From positions 124,001 to 188,000 of the forward strand of contig NZ_AUEP01000008.1 of the NCBI RefSeq assembly GCF_000426045.1: a stretch of DNA of 64,000 nt, read 5' to 3'. The DNA is from Marmoricola sp. URHB0036. GTDB taxonomy: Bacteria; Actinomycetota; Actinomycetes; Propionibacteriales; Nocardioidaceae. A model generated the notes under the pieces. That model saw nothing but the letters and a program-made list of their open reading frames with translations. It searched no databases and was not told where the DNA came from. Shown piece after piece: positions 1 to 8,206 of this stretch (position 1 is the stretch's first letter; every line of letters starts with the position of its first letter). The position numbers and the translations under genes were made by a program.

Positions 1-520
1 ACACGTAGCCGTAGACGACCACGATGATCACGAGTGCGCCGAGGACGGCGTAGACGACCCCACGCAGCACGTCGGAGTCGGAGATGCCGAAGAGGCGGAT
101 GAGCGCGCCGACGACCGCGTCGCCGCTGACCCAGACCGAGATCGAGTAGAACGCAATGGCGGTCAGCAACGACAGGAACGAACCCACCACCCGACCGCGG
201 ACCCCGAAGTGGGCGCCGGAGGAGACGGCGTTGTTGGTGCCGGTCAACGGGCCGAAGAGTCCCATCGGCATCAAGAACAGCGACCCCACCAGCACGCCGA
301 CCACCGTCGCCGCCAGCGCCTGCCACAGCGACAGGCCGAGCAGGATCGGGAAGGTCCCGAGGATGACCGTGGCGAAGGTGTTCGCGCCGCCGAACTGGAT
401 CCGGAACAGGTCGAACGGGGTGGAGTGGCGGTGCTCTGCGGGAATCGTGTCGATCCCGTGCTGCTCGACCTCGGTGGCGCGGGGGCGGGCGATCGGGGAC
501 TCGTCGAGAGGGATGCTCAT
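1..520 (-). CDS. NCS1-family nucleobase/cation symporter (N-terminal part, runs off the window)
   Basis: Reading leftward from the ATG at 520-518, an open frame continues to the window edge (about 173 codons). The N-terminus carries a hydrophilic stretch with HGIDTIPAEHRHS followed by FDLFRIQFGGANTF and hydrophobic segments, including a GPLTGTNNAVSSGAHFGVRG loop. This is the layout of purine-cytosine permease/NCS1 transporters, which import nucleobases, allantoin or hydantoins with a cation. Three to four membrane segments are visible; the rest lies outside. It diverges from the cyclase-family hydrolase with 90 bp between starts, which suggests that the permease imports the ring compound the hydrolase opens. 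The substrate is not readable. Confidence 0.8.
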   Translation of the reverse strand, partial: MSIPLDESPIARPRATEVEQHGIDTIPAEHRHSTPFDLFRIQFGGANTFATVILGTFPILLGLSLWQALAATVVGVLVGSLFLMPMGLFGPLTGTNNAVSSGAHFGVRGRVVGSFLSLLTAIAFYSISVWVSGDAVVGALIRLFGISDSDVLRGVVYAVLGALVIIVVVYGYV

Positions 521-610
521 CACGGCTCCAGGTGCTGGCGGGTGCCCGAGAGGAATCGGGTTGTCCGGGACCGTAGACCAAGGTTTACCCACATGCAATA
601 GTTGTTGCCC

Positions 611-1276
611 ATGAGAGTCAATCGCGTGGTGGACCTGTCGGTGCCGGTGGACGGCTCGACCGTCGTCTACCCCGGTGACCCTTCCCCGAGGTTCGAGGTG
701 CACAGCACCATCGAGCGCGACGGCTTCAACCTGCTGGAGATCCATCTCGGCAGCCAGTCGGGCACCCACGTCGATGCGCCGTACCACTTCGAGCCCGACG
801 GCCTGCGGGTCGACGAGATCCCGCCGGAGCGGTTCGTCGGCCCGGGCGTCGTGGTCGACGCGACCGGCCTGGGGCCGCGCGGGGTGATCGGGCTCGAGCA
901 CGTGGAGCCGGTCGCCGATCGGCTCGGACCCGGTGTGATCGTGCTCCTTCGCACCGGTTGGGGTCGTCACTACGGCACTCCGGCGTACTTCGAGCACCCC
1001 TATCTGGGCGCTGAGGCGTGCCGGCGGATGCTGGACCTCGGCGTGCGCGCCTTCTGCATCGAGGCGATCAACATCGACGAGACGCCTGATGACGACCACC
1101 CCGGGGTCGGCTTCCCGTGCCACCACCTGATCTCCCGCCTGGACGGGGTGATCGGCGAGAACTTCCGGCTCGACGTACTCCCCGAGGGCGACTTCCTGGT
1201 CGTGTGCACGCCGGTGCGGCTGACCGGTGCCGACGGCGGGCCGGTGCGGGCCGTTGCGATAGAACTTGGCGCATGA
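611..1276 (+). CDS. Cyclase-family metal-dependent hydrolase (kynurenine formamidase / isatin hydrolase superfamily)
   Basis: The 221-residue protein contains the family signature SGTHVDAPYH, with metal ligands H53, D55 and H59 in the HxGTHxDxPxH arrangement. Members hydrolyse formamide or cyclic amide bonds with Mn or Zn (arylformamidase, isatin hydrolase). I prefer the ATG at 611; an in-frame TTG at 602 would add three residues. Neither has a good Shine-Dalgarno sequence. The stop codon overlaps the start of the next gene (ATGA), so hydrolase and regulator are translationally coupled. With the divergent NCS1 permease this looks like an import-and-hydrolyse module for a heterocyclic amide. 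That role is inferred from context. Confidence 0.85.
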   Translation: MRVNRVVDLSVPVDGSTVVYPGDPSPRFEVHSTIERDGFNLLEIHLGSQSGTHVDAPYHFEPDGLRVDEIPPERFVGPGVVVDATGLGPRGVIGLEHVEPVADRLGPGVIVLLRTGWGRHYGTPAYFEHPYLGAEACRRMLDLGVRAFCIEAINIDETPDDDHPGVGFPCHHLISRLDGVIGENFRLDVLPEGDFLVVCTPVRLTGADGGPVRAVAIELGA

Positions 1277-1857
1277 GCAGCATCCGCACCCGCGTGGCCC
1301 ATCCCGTCGAGGAACGACCCGCCGTGCTGATCGGCGCCAAGCTCCGCGCCGCCCGCAAGCTGCGCTCCCTCACCCTCGACCAGGTGGCCCTCGCGGCCGG
1401 TCTGACCAAGGGCTTCGTGAGCCGGCTCGAGCGCGACGACGTCTCGCCCTCGGTCGCCTCGCTCGTCGCGGTCTGCGAGGTCCTCGGGCTGCGCGTCGGT
1501 GAGCTCTTCGACCCGCCGGTCACCTCGGTTCTCCGCAAGGGGGAGGGACGGCTGATCAACTTCGGCGGCCAGGGCGCCGTCGAGCGGCTGGTCACCCCGG
1601 GCACGCAGAGCGCGCTCGAGGTCATCCACTCCGTCATCGAGCCGGGAGGCAACGGTGGCGAGGAGCTCTACGCGCTGACCTCGGACGTCGAGTGCGCCTA
1701 CGTGCTCTCCGGCACCGTCGAGGTGGTGCTCCAGCACGGCCCGGAGACGCTGCACGCCGGCGACACGATGACCTTCCCCGGGAGCTCCCCGCACACGTGG
1801 CGGAACCCCGGTCCGGACACCTGCGAGGTGCTCTGGATCCTGGCACCGGCACCGTGA
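1273..1857 (+). CDS. XRE-family transcriptional regulator with C-terminal cupin domain
   Basis: The 194-residue protein has an N-terminal helix-turn-helix (about residues 16-70; LRAARKLRSLTLDQVALAAG, then a recognition helix around TKGFVSRLE) and a C-terminal cupin_2 barrel (about residues 110-190) ending in AGDTMTFPGSSPHTWRNPG. Proteins of this type are one-component regulators whose cupin binds a small ligand. The start ATG overlaps the upstream stop by 4 bp. Given the neighbours it probably senses the substrate or product of the cyclase-family enzyme and controls the divergent permease/hydrolase promoter between 521 and 610. The ligand is unknown. Confidence 0.88.
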   Translation: MSSIRTRVAHPVEERPAVLIGAKLRAARKLRSLTLDQVALAAGLTKGFVSRLERDDVSPSVASLVAVCEVLGLRVGELFDPPVTSVLRKGEGRLINFGGQGAVERLVTPGTQSALEVIHSVIEPGGNGGEELYALTSDVECAYVLSGTVEVVLQHGPETLHAGDTMTFPGSSPHTWRNPGPDTCEVLWILAPAP

Positions 1858-1881
1858 CCTGACGCCTTCGGCTCCTACCAA

Positions 1882-1895
1882 TAGGCTCCGTCCCA
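1882..1895 (+). promoter_or_regulatory. Putative leaderless promoter -10 of glnA2
   Basis: TAGGCT at 1882-1887 fits the actinobacterial TANNNT -10 consensus and ends 7 nt before the ATG at 1895. There is no Shine-Dalgarno sequence. This predicts that transcription starts at or very near the start codon. Confidence 0.4.
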
Positions 1896-3232
1896 TGGGT
1901 AAGCAGGAAGACTTCGTACTCCGCGCTCTCGAGGAGCGGGACGTCCGGTTCGTGCGGCTGTGGTTCACCGATGTCCTCGGCTACCTCAAGTCGGTCTCGG
2001 TGGCTCCGGCCGAGCTGGAGAACGCCTTCACCGAGGGCATCGGGTTCGACGGTTCGGCCATCGAGGGCTTCGCGCGGGTCACCGAGGCCGACATGCTGGC
2101 CCACCCCGACCCGAGCACCTTCCAGCTGCTGCCGTGGCGGGGTGAGGGGCCCTCCACTGCGCGGATGTTCTGCGACATCATGATGCCGGACGGCTCCCCG
2201 TCGTACGCCGACCCGAGGTTCGTGCTCAAGCGCACCCTGCAGACGGCCGCCGAGAAGGGCTTCACCTTCTACACCCACCCCGAGATCGAGTTCTACCTCT
2301 TCCAGGGACGACCCGGTGTCGGGGAGGACCCGATCCCGGTCGACCGGAGCGGCTACTTCGACCACACCGCCCAGTCGCGCGGTTCCGACTTCCGCCGCGA
2401 GGCGATCAACATGCTCGAGTCGATGGGCATCTCGGTGGAGTTCAGCCACCACGAGGGTGGTCCCGGCCAGCAGGAGATCGACCTCCGCTACGCCGACGCG
2501 CTGTCCACCGCGGACAACATCATGACCTTCCGGACGGTCGTACGTGAGGTGGCGCTGAGCCAGGGCATCTGGGCCAGCTTCATGCCCAAGCCGTTCACCA
2601 CCCACCCGGGTTCAGGGATGCACACGCACGTGTCGCTGTTCGAGGGCGACACCAACGCCTTCTTCGAGGCCGGTGCGGAGTACCAGCTCTCCAAGACCGG
2701 TCGCAACTTCATCGCCGGTATCCTCCACCACGCCACCGAGATCACCTGCATCACCAACCAGTGGGTCAACTCCTACAAGCGGCTGATCGGCGGGGGCGAG
2801 GCTCCGTCGTACATCTCGTGGGGGCACAACAACCGCTCCGCGATGGTGCGGGTGCCGATGTACAAGCCCAACAAGGGCCAGTCCACCCGCATCGAGCTGC
2901 GCACCATCGACGCCGCGTGCAACCCCTACCTGGCGTACGCCGTCGTGCTGGCCGCCGGGATGAAGGGGCTCGAGGAGGAGTACGAGCTCCCGCGCGAGGC
3001 CGAGGACAACGTCTGGTCGCTCAACGACCGCGAGCGCAAGGCGCTGGGTCTCGAGCAGCTGCCCAAGAACCTGCACGACGCGATCAAGATCGCCGAGGAC
3101 TCCGAGCTGCTGGCCGAGACCCTCGGCGAGCACGTCTACGAGTTCTTCCTCCGCAACAAGCGTGCCGAGTGGGAGGAGTACCGCGGCCAGGTCTCCGCCT
3201 TCGAGCGCGACCGGATGCTGCCGGTCATCTGA
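1895..3232 (+). CDS. glnA2: Type I glutamine synthetase, GlnA2-like (GSI-alpha)
   Basis: The 445-residue protein aligns from end to end with mycobacterial GlnA2 as I remember it (FVRLWFTDVLG near the N-terminus, GFDGSAIEGFARV, HPEIEFYLF, MHTHVSLF, NQWVNSYKRL, FFLRNKR at the C-terminus). It would form glutamine from glutamate, ammonia and ATP, or act on another amine as some GSI-alpha homologues do. At the place of the adenylylated tyrosine of GSI-beta enzymes the sequence reads KNLHDA, with H394 instead of Tyr, so it should not be a target of the GlnE adenylyltransferase encoded 0.5 kb downstream. The gene order glnA2 - glnE resembles mycobacteria. The start follows a TAGGCT -10-like hexamer by 7 nt. 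Confidence 0.92.
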   Translation: MGKQEDFVLRALEERDVRFVRLWFTDVLGYLKSVSVAPAELENAFTEGIGFDGSAIEGFARVTEADMLAHPDPSTFQLLPWRGEGPSTARMFCDIMMPDGSPSYADPRFVLKRTLQTAAEKGFTFYTHPEIEFYLFQGRPGVGEDPIPVDRSGYFDHTAQSRGSDFRREAINMLESMGISVEFSHHEGGPGQQEIDLRYADALSTADNIMTFRTVVREVALSQGIWASFMPKPFTTHPGSGMHTHVSLFEGDTNAFFEAGAEYQLSKTGRNFIAGILHHATEITCITNQWVNSYKRLIGGGEAPSYISWGHNNRSAMVRVPMYKPNKGQSTRIELRTIDAACNPYLAYAVVLAAGMKGLEEEYELPREAEDNVWSLNDRERKALGLEQLPKNLHDAIKIAEDSELLAETLGEHVYEFFLRNKRAEWEEYRGQVSAFERDRMLPVI

Positions 3233-3304
3233 GTAGCCGCGGTCGTCGGACCTGAGTACCTGTACGGATACCGGCATGCTGCTGGTCACGGAAGCGTGGC
3301 CCGC

Positions 3305-3670
3305 ATGCCGACCAAGCGCACCGCCTCAGGGGTCTTCGCCCTCCCGACCGTCCTCGACACCGACATCCGGCTCGGCGAGTCCGGGGCGAACGTCACCGTC
3401 CGCGGCGAGATCGACGTGCACACCGCGCCGCTCCTGCGCCAGCGGCTGCACGACGTCGTCGTCCAGGGGGAGGACCGGGTCGTGGTGCACCTCGACGGGG
3501 TCACGTTCATGGACTCCACCGGGCTCGGCTTACTCGTCGGGGCCCACAAGGCGCAGGTGGCCACCGGCGGTTCCTTCGAGCTCGTCTGCAGCGACCCGCG
3601 CCTGCTGCGCATCCTGCGCATCACCGGCCTGCACCAGGTGCTGACCATCCACGACGGCACGGATGCCTGA
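3305..3670 (+). CDS. STAS-domain protein (anti-sigma factor antagonist type)
   Basis: This single STAS domain of about 121 residues has a GEIDVHTAPLLRQRL strand-helix and the FMDSTGLGLLVGAHK motif, in which S71 matches the serine phosphorylated by anti-sigma kinases in SpoIIAA/RsbV proteins. It probably switches an anti-sigma factor/sigma factor pair encoded elsewhere. An in-frame GTG at 3296 would add three residues, but a GGAAG at 3290-3294 is better spaced for the ATG at 3305. It sits between glnA2 and glnE on the same strand without overlapping either. A hairpin follows it (3679-3726), so it may be a separate transcript. The link to nitrogen control is positional only. Confidence 0.85.
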   Translation: MPTKRTASGVFALPTVLDTDIRLGESGANVTVRGEIDVHTAPLLRQRLHDVVVQGEDRVVVHLDGVTFMDSTGLGLLVGAHKAQVATGGSFELVCSDPRLLRILRITGLHQVLTIHDGTDA

Positions 3671-3678
3671 CTTCCCGG

Positions 3679-3726
3679 GGACGTCATGCGTTCTGGTCGC
3701 CATAGCAGCCACTTCGTATGACGTCC
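3679..3726. repeat. 12-bp inverted repeat between the STAS gene and glnE
   Basis: GGACGTCATGCG (3679-3690) and CGTATGACGTCC (3715-3726) are complementary at 11 of 12 positions, and the odd pair would be a G-U wobble in RNA. The loop is 24 nt. It begins 8 nt after the STAS stop and ends 37 nt before the glnE start. It has no U-tract, so it could be a rho-assisted terminator/3' stabiliser or a DNA operator in front of glnE. Confidence 0.5.
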
Positions 3727-3730
3727 GGCG

Positions 3731-3764
3731 GTGACCAGGGTGGGCCTTCGATAGATTCGCCGGG
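3731..3764 (+). promoter_or_regulatory. Putative leaderless promoter of glnE
   Basis: TAGATT at 3752-3757 matches TANNNT and ends 6 nt before the GTG start at 3764. A GTGACC at 3731-3736 could act as a weak -35 (15-bp spacer). No Shine-Dalgarno sequence precedes the GTG, which supports a leaderless mRNA. Confidence 0.45.
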
Positions 3765-6760
3765 TGGCAGCGCGAGGGGACATCACCCAGGGGAAGCTGG
3801 TGCGTCTCGGTTTCCTCGACCCCGAGCGGGCCGGCCTGCTGCTTGCGGGGCTCGGCGAGGTGGCGGCCCCGATCGTCCCGCTGATCGGGCGCAGCGCCGA
3901 CCCCGACCAGACCCTGGCCGCCCTGATCGCCCTGGCCGACGCCGTCGACGACCGCGAGCGGTTGTTGCAGGAGGTGGCCGACGACGAGGGCACCTCGATG
4001 CGGCTGCTCTCGGTGCTCGGTGCCAGCCAGGCGCTGGGCGACCATCTCCGTCGTCATCCCGACCACTGGCACGAGCTGTGCGACCCGACGCTCGGATCGA
4101 CCCGCCCTCCGGCGTACGCCCTGCGCACCTCGCTGCTCAGGTCCGTCGGCGCCGAGCCTGAGGAGCCGCAACCGGTGGCGACCCTGCCGTTGACCGAGGC
4201 CCGCGACGCGCTGCGCGTGGAATACCGGCGGTTGCTGCTGCGGCTGGCTTCCCGAGACCTGGCGCACCACCTCGGCGTCGACGACGCGGCTGCCGAGCTG
4301 GCCGACCTCGCCGCCGGGACGCTGGACGCGGCGCTCGCCGTGGCCCGGGCCCAGGTGGGGGAGGCGGCGTCATCGTGCCGGCTCGCGGTCATCGCCATGG
4401 GCAAGTGCGGCGGCCACGAGCTCAACTACGTCAGCGACGTCGACGTCATCTTCGTGGCTGAGCCGGCCGAGGGCGCGCAGGCATCGGAGGGCGGCGAGCA
4501 GGTGGCCATGCGCGCCGCCACCCAGCTCGCCTCGACGATGATGCAGGTCTGCTCGGAGAACACCCGCGAGGGCACCATCTGGCCGGTCGACGCCAACCTC
4601 CGTCCGGAGGGCAAGTCGGGTCCGCTCGTGCGCACCCTGGCCAGCCACGCCGGCTACTACGAGCGCTGGGCCAAGACCTGGGAGTTCCAGGCGCTGCTCA
4701 AGGCCCGACCGGTGGCCGGCGACCTCGCCCTCGGCCGTGAGTACGTCGAGGTCGTCGCACCGCTGGTGTGGTCGGCCACCGAGCGGGACGGTTTCGTCGA
4801 GGAGGTGCAGTCGATGCGCCGCCGCGTGCTCGACCACATCCCGGCCAACCAGGCCGAGCGGCAGCTCAAGCTCGGTTCGGGTGGCCTACGCGACGTCGAG
4901 TTCGCCGTACAGCTGCTGCAGATGGTGCACGGCCGGACCGACGAGGAGGTGCGGCCACCGACGACGTTGAGCGCACTGGCCCGCCTCACCGAGCGTGGCT
5001 ACGTGGGTCGGGAGGACGGGCGCGCGTTGCACGACGCCTACGCGTTCCTGCGCACGCTCGAGCACCGGATCCAGCTCCAGCAGCTGCGGCGTACCCACGT
5101 GATGCCCGAGGACGAGGCCTCGTTGCGCCGACTCGGCCGCTCCCTCGGCTACACCAGGGAACCCGTCCGCGAGCTCGACAAGCAGTGGCACTTCCACCAG
5201 CGAGAGGTACGCCGGCTGCACGAGAAGCTGTTCTACCGCCCGCTGCTCTCCGCCGTGGCACGGATCAGCGGTGACGAGGCGCGACTCAGCCCCGAGGCGG
5301 CGCGGGCCCGGCTCTCGGCGCTCGGCTACGAGGACCCGACCGCCGCCCTGCGACACCTCGAGGCGCTCACGGCCGGGGTCACCCGCACGGCGCAGATCCA
5401 GCGGACGCTGCTGCCGGTGATGCTCGAGTGGTTCGCCGACGCTCCCGACCCGGACGCCGGCCTGTTCGGGTTCCGCCGCATCTCCGAGGCGCTCGGCGCC
5501 ACCCCGTGGTACCTCCGCCTGCTGCGCGACGAGGGCGAGGCCGCGCAGCGGATGGCGCAGGTGCTGGCGACCAGCCGCTACGCCACCGACCTGCTCGAGC
5601 GCGAGCCCCAGGGCGTCGCCATCCTCGGCGAGCAGGAGCGGCTCGAGCCGTTGACCCGCGACGCGGCGCAGGGCGAGATGATGTCGGCCGCCGAGCGCCG
5701 CGAGGACGCCGAGGAGGCCGTCGCCGCGATCAGGTCGGTACGCCGCCGCGAGCTGCTGCGGATCAGCGTGGCCGACCTGTGCGTGCCGTTCGGGGTCGCG
5801 GAGGTCGGCTACGCGCTCACCGACGTCACCAGCGCCACCCTCGAGGCGACCCTGGCCGCCGTCGTCCGGTCGGTCGAGAAGGCCAGGGGCGAGCCGATGC
5901 CGACGCGGATGGCCATCATCGCGATGGGCCGCTACGGCGGCTACGAGTTCAGCTACGGCAGCGACGCCGACGTGATGTTCGTGCACGACCCGCTGCCCGG
6001 AGCGGACACCCAGCTGGCGGCGTCGATGGCACAGACGGTGGCCAACGACGTACGCCGGCTGCTCACCTCGCAGTCACGAGACCCCGCGCTCGAGGTCGAC
6101 ACCGGCCTGCGTCCCGAGGGTCGACAGGGCCCGCTGGTGCGCACGCTGGACTCCTATGCCGCCTACTACGGCAAGTGGTCGGCGGTCTGGGAGGCCCAGG
6201 CGCTGCTACGCGCCGCACCCATCGTCGGCGATCCCGGGCTGCGCGCGCGGTTCCGTGAGCTGATCGATCCGCTGCGGTTCCCCGAGGCCGGGCTCACACG
6301 CAACGACGTGGTGGAGGTACGCCGCATCAAGGCGCGCGTGGACTCCGAACGGCTGCCCCGCGGCGCCGACCCGGCGACCCATTTCAAGCTCGGCCGCGGC
6401 GGTCTCTCCGACGTCGAGTGGACGGTGCAGCTGCTGCAGATGCAGCACGCCGGGAAGATCCCCGAGATGCGCACCACCAAGACCCTGGAGGCGCTGCAGG
6501 TGGCGGTCGAGCACGACCTGCTCGAGCTGGGCGACGCCGAGGGGCTGGCCGAGGCCTGGCGGTTCGCGAGCCGGGCGCGCAACGCCACCGTGCAGGTGCG
6601 GGGCAAGCCGTCGGACCAGCTGCCGCGCGACGCCCGGGAGCGGGCTGCGGTGGCGGCCATCCTGCAGTACCAGCCGGGCCAGTCCGACGAGATGGTCAAC
6701 GACTACCTGCGGGCAGCGCGACGGGCCCGGGGGATCGTCGACCGGATCTTCTGGTCCTGA
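3764..6760 (+). CDS. glnE: Bifunctional glutamine synthetase adenylyltransferase / adenylyl-removing enzyme
   Basis: At 998 residues the protein has the usual GlnE length and two nucleotidyltransferase halves. The N-terminal deadenylylase domain has GKCGGHELNYVSDVDV (about residues 212-227), and the C-terminal adenylylase domain has GRYGGYEFSYGSDADVMF (about 720-737). Each is followed by a GlnD-PII uridylyltransferase-like helical segment (LGSGGLRDVEFAVQLLQ and LGRGGLSDVEWTVQLLQ). It transfers AMP to, and removes it from, a tyrosine of GSI-beta glutamine synthetase under PII control. The adjacent glutamine synthetase lacks that tyrosine, so its real target must be encoded outside the window. 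The GTG start gives the expected N-terminus and is probably leaderless. Confidence 0.95.
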   Translation: MAARGDITQGKLVRLGFLDPERAGLLLAGLGEVAAPIVPLIGRSADPDQTLAALIALADAVDDRERLLQEVADDEGTSMRLLSVLGASQALGDHLRRHPDHWHELCDPTLGSTRPPAYALRTSLLRSVGAEPEEPQPVATLPLTEARDALRVEYRRLLLRLASRDLAHHLGVDDAAAELADLAAGTLDAALAVARAQVGEAASSCRLAVIAMGKCGGHELNYVSDVDVIFVAEPAEGAQASEGGEQVAMRAATQLASTMMQVCSENTREGTIWPVDANLRPEGKSGPLVRTLASHAGYYERWAKTWEFQALLKARPVAGDLALGREYVEVVAPLVWSATERDGFVEEVQSMRRRVLDHIPANQAERQLKLGSGGLRDVEFAVQLLQMVHGRTDEEVRPPTTLSALARLTERGYVGREDGRALHDAYAFLRTLEHRIQLQQLRRTHVMPEDEASLRRLGRSLGYTREPVRELDKQWHFHQREVRRLHEKLFYRPLLSAVARISGDEARLSPEAARARLSALGYEDPTAALRHLEALTAGVTRTAQIQRTLLPVMLEWFADAPDPDAGLFGFRRISEALGATPWYLRLLRDEGEAAQRMAQVLATSRYATDLLEREPQGVAILGEQERLEPLTRDAAQGEMMSAAERREDAEEAVAAIRSVRRRELLRISVADLCVPFGVAEVGYALTDVTSATLEATLAAVVRSVEKARGEPMPTRMAIIAMGRYGGYEFSYGSDADVMFVHDPLPGADTQLAASMAQTVANDVRRLLTSQSRDPALEVDTGLRPEGRQGPLVRTLDSYAAYYGKWSAVWEAQALLRAAPIVGDPGLRARFRELIDPLRFPEAGLTRNDVVEVRRIKARVDSERLPRGADPATHFKLGRGGLSDVEWTVQLLQMQHAGKIPEMRTTKTLEALQVAVEHDLLELGDAEGLAEAWRFASRARNATVQVRGKPSDQLPRDARERAAVAAILQYQPGQSDEMVNDYLRAARRARGIVDRIFWS

Positions 6761-6818
6761 AGAGGTTCTCTTCATCTGAACAGAAGTAAGGTATTATCTT
6801 CAGATGAACGATCTGAAG
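6748..6818 (+). promoter_or_regulatory. Palindromic operator array and leaderless promoter of the SatD-family gene
   Basis: TTCATCTGAA (6771-6780) and its exact reverse complement TTCAGATGAA (6799-6808) flank a TATTAT -10 (6792-6797). CTTCAGAT (6798-6805) and ATCTGAAG (6811-6818) form a second 8-bp dyad that overlaps the ATG at 6804. A further CTTC-N7-GAAG element spans 6748-6762 over the glnE stop. The region is clearly AT-richer than its surroundings. The -10 lies 6 nt before the ATG. This looks like an autoregulated operator with several TTCA/TGAA half-sites. Confidence 0.6.
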
Positions 6819-7454
6819 CAGTCGACCGTGCTGGCGACGCTGATCGGGGACATCGTGGGGTCCCGGGTGGCGGCCGACCGCTCCGTACTGCACGAGCGGC
6901 TCGTGACGACCCTGGCCGAGGCGAACACGCGGCTGCGGCCCGTCGTACCCCTGCGGATCACGGTGGCCGACGAGTTCCAGGGCTGCTTCCCCACCGTGGG
7001 CGAGGCGCTGCACGCGTCGCTGTGGTTGCGCCTGCGACTCGCGCCGGTGCAGCTGCGCCACGGCGTCGGCTGGGGAGCGGTCGGGGTGCTGGCGGAGGAG
7101 CCGCGGGTCGAGGACGGTCCGGGGTGGTGGGTGGCGCGGGCGGCCATCGAGGCGGTCAAGGCCGATGCGTCCAGGGCCGGCACCCGGCTGATGCGTACGG
7201 CGTACCGGCTGGCCGAGGAAACCGACGGCCCCGACCCCGGCGCGGTGAACGCTGCCCTGGTCTGTCGGGACCAGATGATTGGCTCGATGTCCGAACGTTC
7301 GCTGCGGCTGCTCCGTGGTGTGCTCGACGGCGACAGCCAGGCCGAGCTCGCTGCGGCCGAGGGCATTTCCGCCTCGGCGGTCTCGCAGCGGGTGCGCAAC
7401 GACGGACTCGCCATGGTCGCCCTGGCCGACGAGCTGCTCGAGGAGGTTCGATGA
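6804..7454 (+). CDS. SatD-family protein
   Basis: The 216-residue protein starts with ATLIGDIVGSRVAADR, the N-terminal signature of SatD proteins. Its C-terminus (about residues 150-205; SMSERSLRLLRGVLDG then AELAAAEGISASAVSQRV) reads as a sigma region 4/LuxR-like helix-turn-helix. The name comes from a streptococcal acid-adaptation locus; the biochemical role is not known to me. The palindromic promoter with the start codon inside a dyad suggests that it, or a partner, represses its own transcription. Its stop overlaps the next gene by 4 bp (ATGA). Confidence 0.75.
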   Translation: MNDLKQSTVLATLIGDIVGSRVAADRSVLHERLVTTLAEANTRLRPVVPLRITVADEFQGCFPTVGEALHASLWLRLRLAPVQLRHGVGWGAVGVLAEEPRVEDGPGWWVARAAIEAVKADASRAGTRLMRTAYRLAEETDGPDPGAVNAALVCRDQMIGSMSERSLRLLRGVLDGDSQAELAAAEGISASAVSQRVRNDGLAMVALADELLEEVR

Positions 7455-8197
7455 GCTGGATCGCGGTGCTGCTGATCGGTGTGGCCGTGGCCGACCTCGC
7501 CCACTCGATCAGGCCGATCCCCGTCGTCAACGAGCTCACCGGCGCGGCCGTCGCGGTCTGGGTCGGACTGCTGGCCGGACTGACGGACTGGCCCGACCTC
7601 CTCGCCCTCGTCGTGATCGCGATCCTGGTCGTGCTGTGGGGCCAGACCGTGACCCGGGCGTTCTCGCGTCGTGACGTGTGGGGTCCGGCGTGGGCGCCGC
7701 TGCTCGTGCTCGGAGGAGGCCTGGCGCTCGGCATCCTCTGCTCGGCGTGGGCCAGCCATGCAGGCGGACTGCTCGCCGACTGGCTCGAGGCCACCCAGGT
7801 GCCTGCCCTCCGCGGAGTTTCGGCCGACCGGTTCCTGCTGCTGGCCGGTGCCTTCCTGGTGATGCTCTCGACCGGCAACGTGCTCGTCCGCCTCGTGCTC
7901 GCGACGACCGGCACCACCAACCCGATGGTCTTCGACACCCCGGAGGACCCCGAGCAGCGGCTCAAGGGCGGACGCCTGCTCGGGCCGATGGAGCGGGTGC
8001 TGATCCTCGGTCTCGGACTGACCGGCCACCTGACCGCCGCGAGCATCGTGATCGCCGGCAAGGGCCTGTTGCGCTGGCCCGAGCTCCAGTCGAAGACCGA
8101 GCAGCAGTGGATCCACCGCCTGACCGAGTACTTCCTCGTCGGCAGCTTCGTCAGCTGGCTGGTCGCCCTCGGTTCCCTGGTGCTGCTGGCGCGCTAG
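7451..8197 (+). CDS. Integral membrane protein coupled to SatD
   Basis: The 248-residue protein is mostly hydrophobic, with roughly six to seven membrane segments; a more polar stretch (FDTPEDPEQRLKGGRLLGPMER) lies near the middle. I do not recognise the family with certainty. The ATGA overlap with the SatD gene predicts translational coupling and a joint function, and SatD-type proteins next to a small membrane protein are a pattern I recall in actinobacteria. It ends 10 bp from the convergent nickel-binding-type gene. Confidence 0.7.
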   Translation: MSWIAVLLIGVAVADLAHSIRPIPVVNELTGAAVAVWVGLLAGLTDWPDLLALVVIAILVVLWGQTVTRAFSRRDVWGPAWAPLLVLGGGLALGILCSAWASHAGGLLADWLEATQVPALRGVSADRFLLLAGAFLVMLSTGNVLVRLVLATTGTTNPMVFDTPEDPEQRLKGGRLLGPMERVLILGLGLTGHLTAASIVIAGKGLLRWPELQSKTEQQWIHRLTEYFLVGSFVSWLVALGSLVLLAR

Positions 8198-8206
8198 CTT
8201 CTCGGG

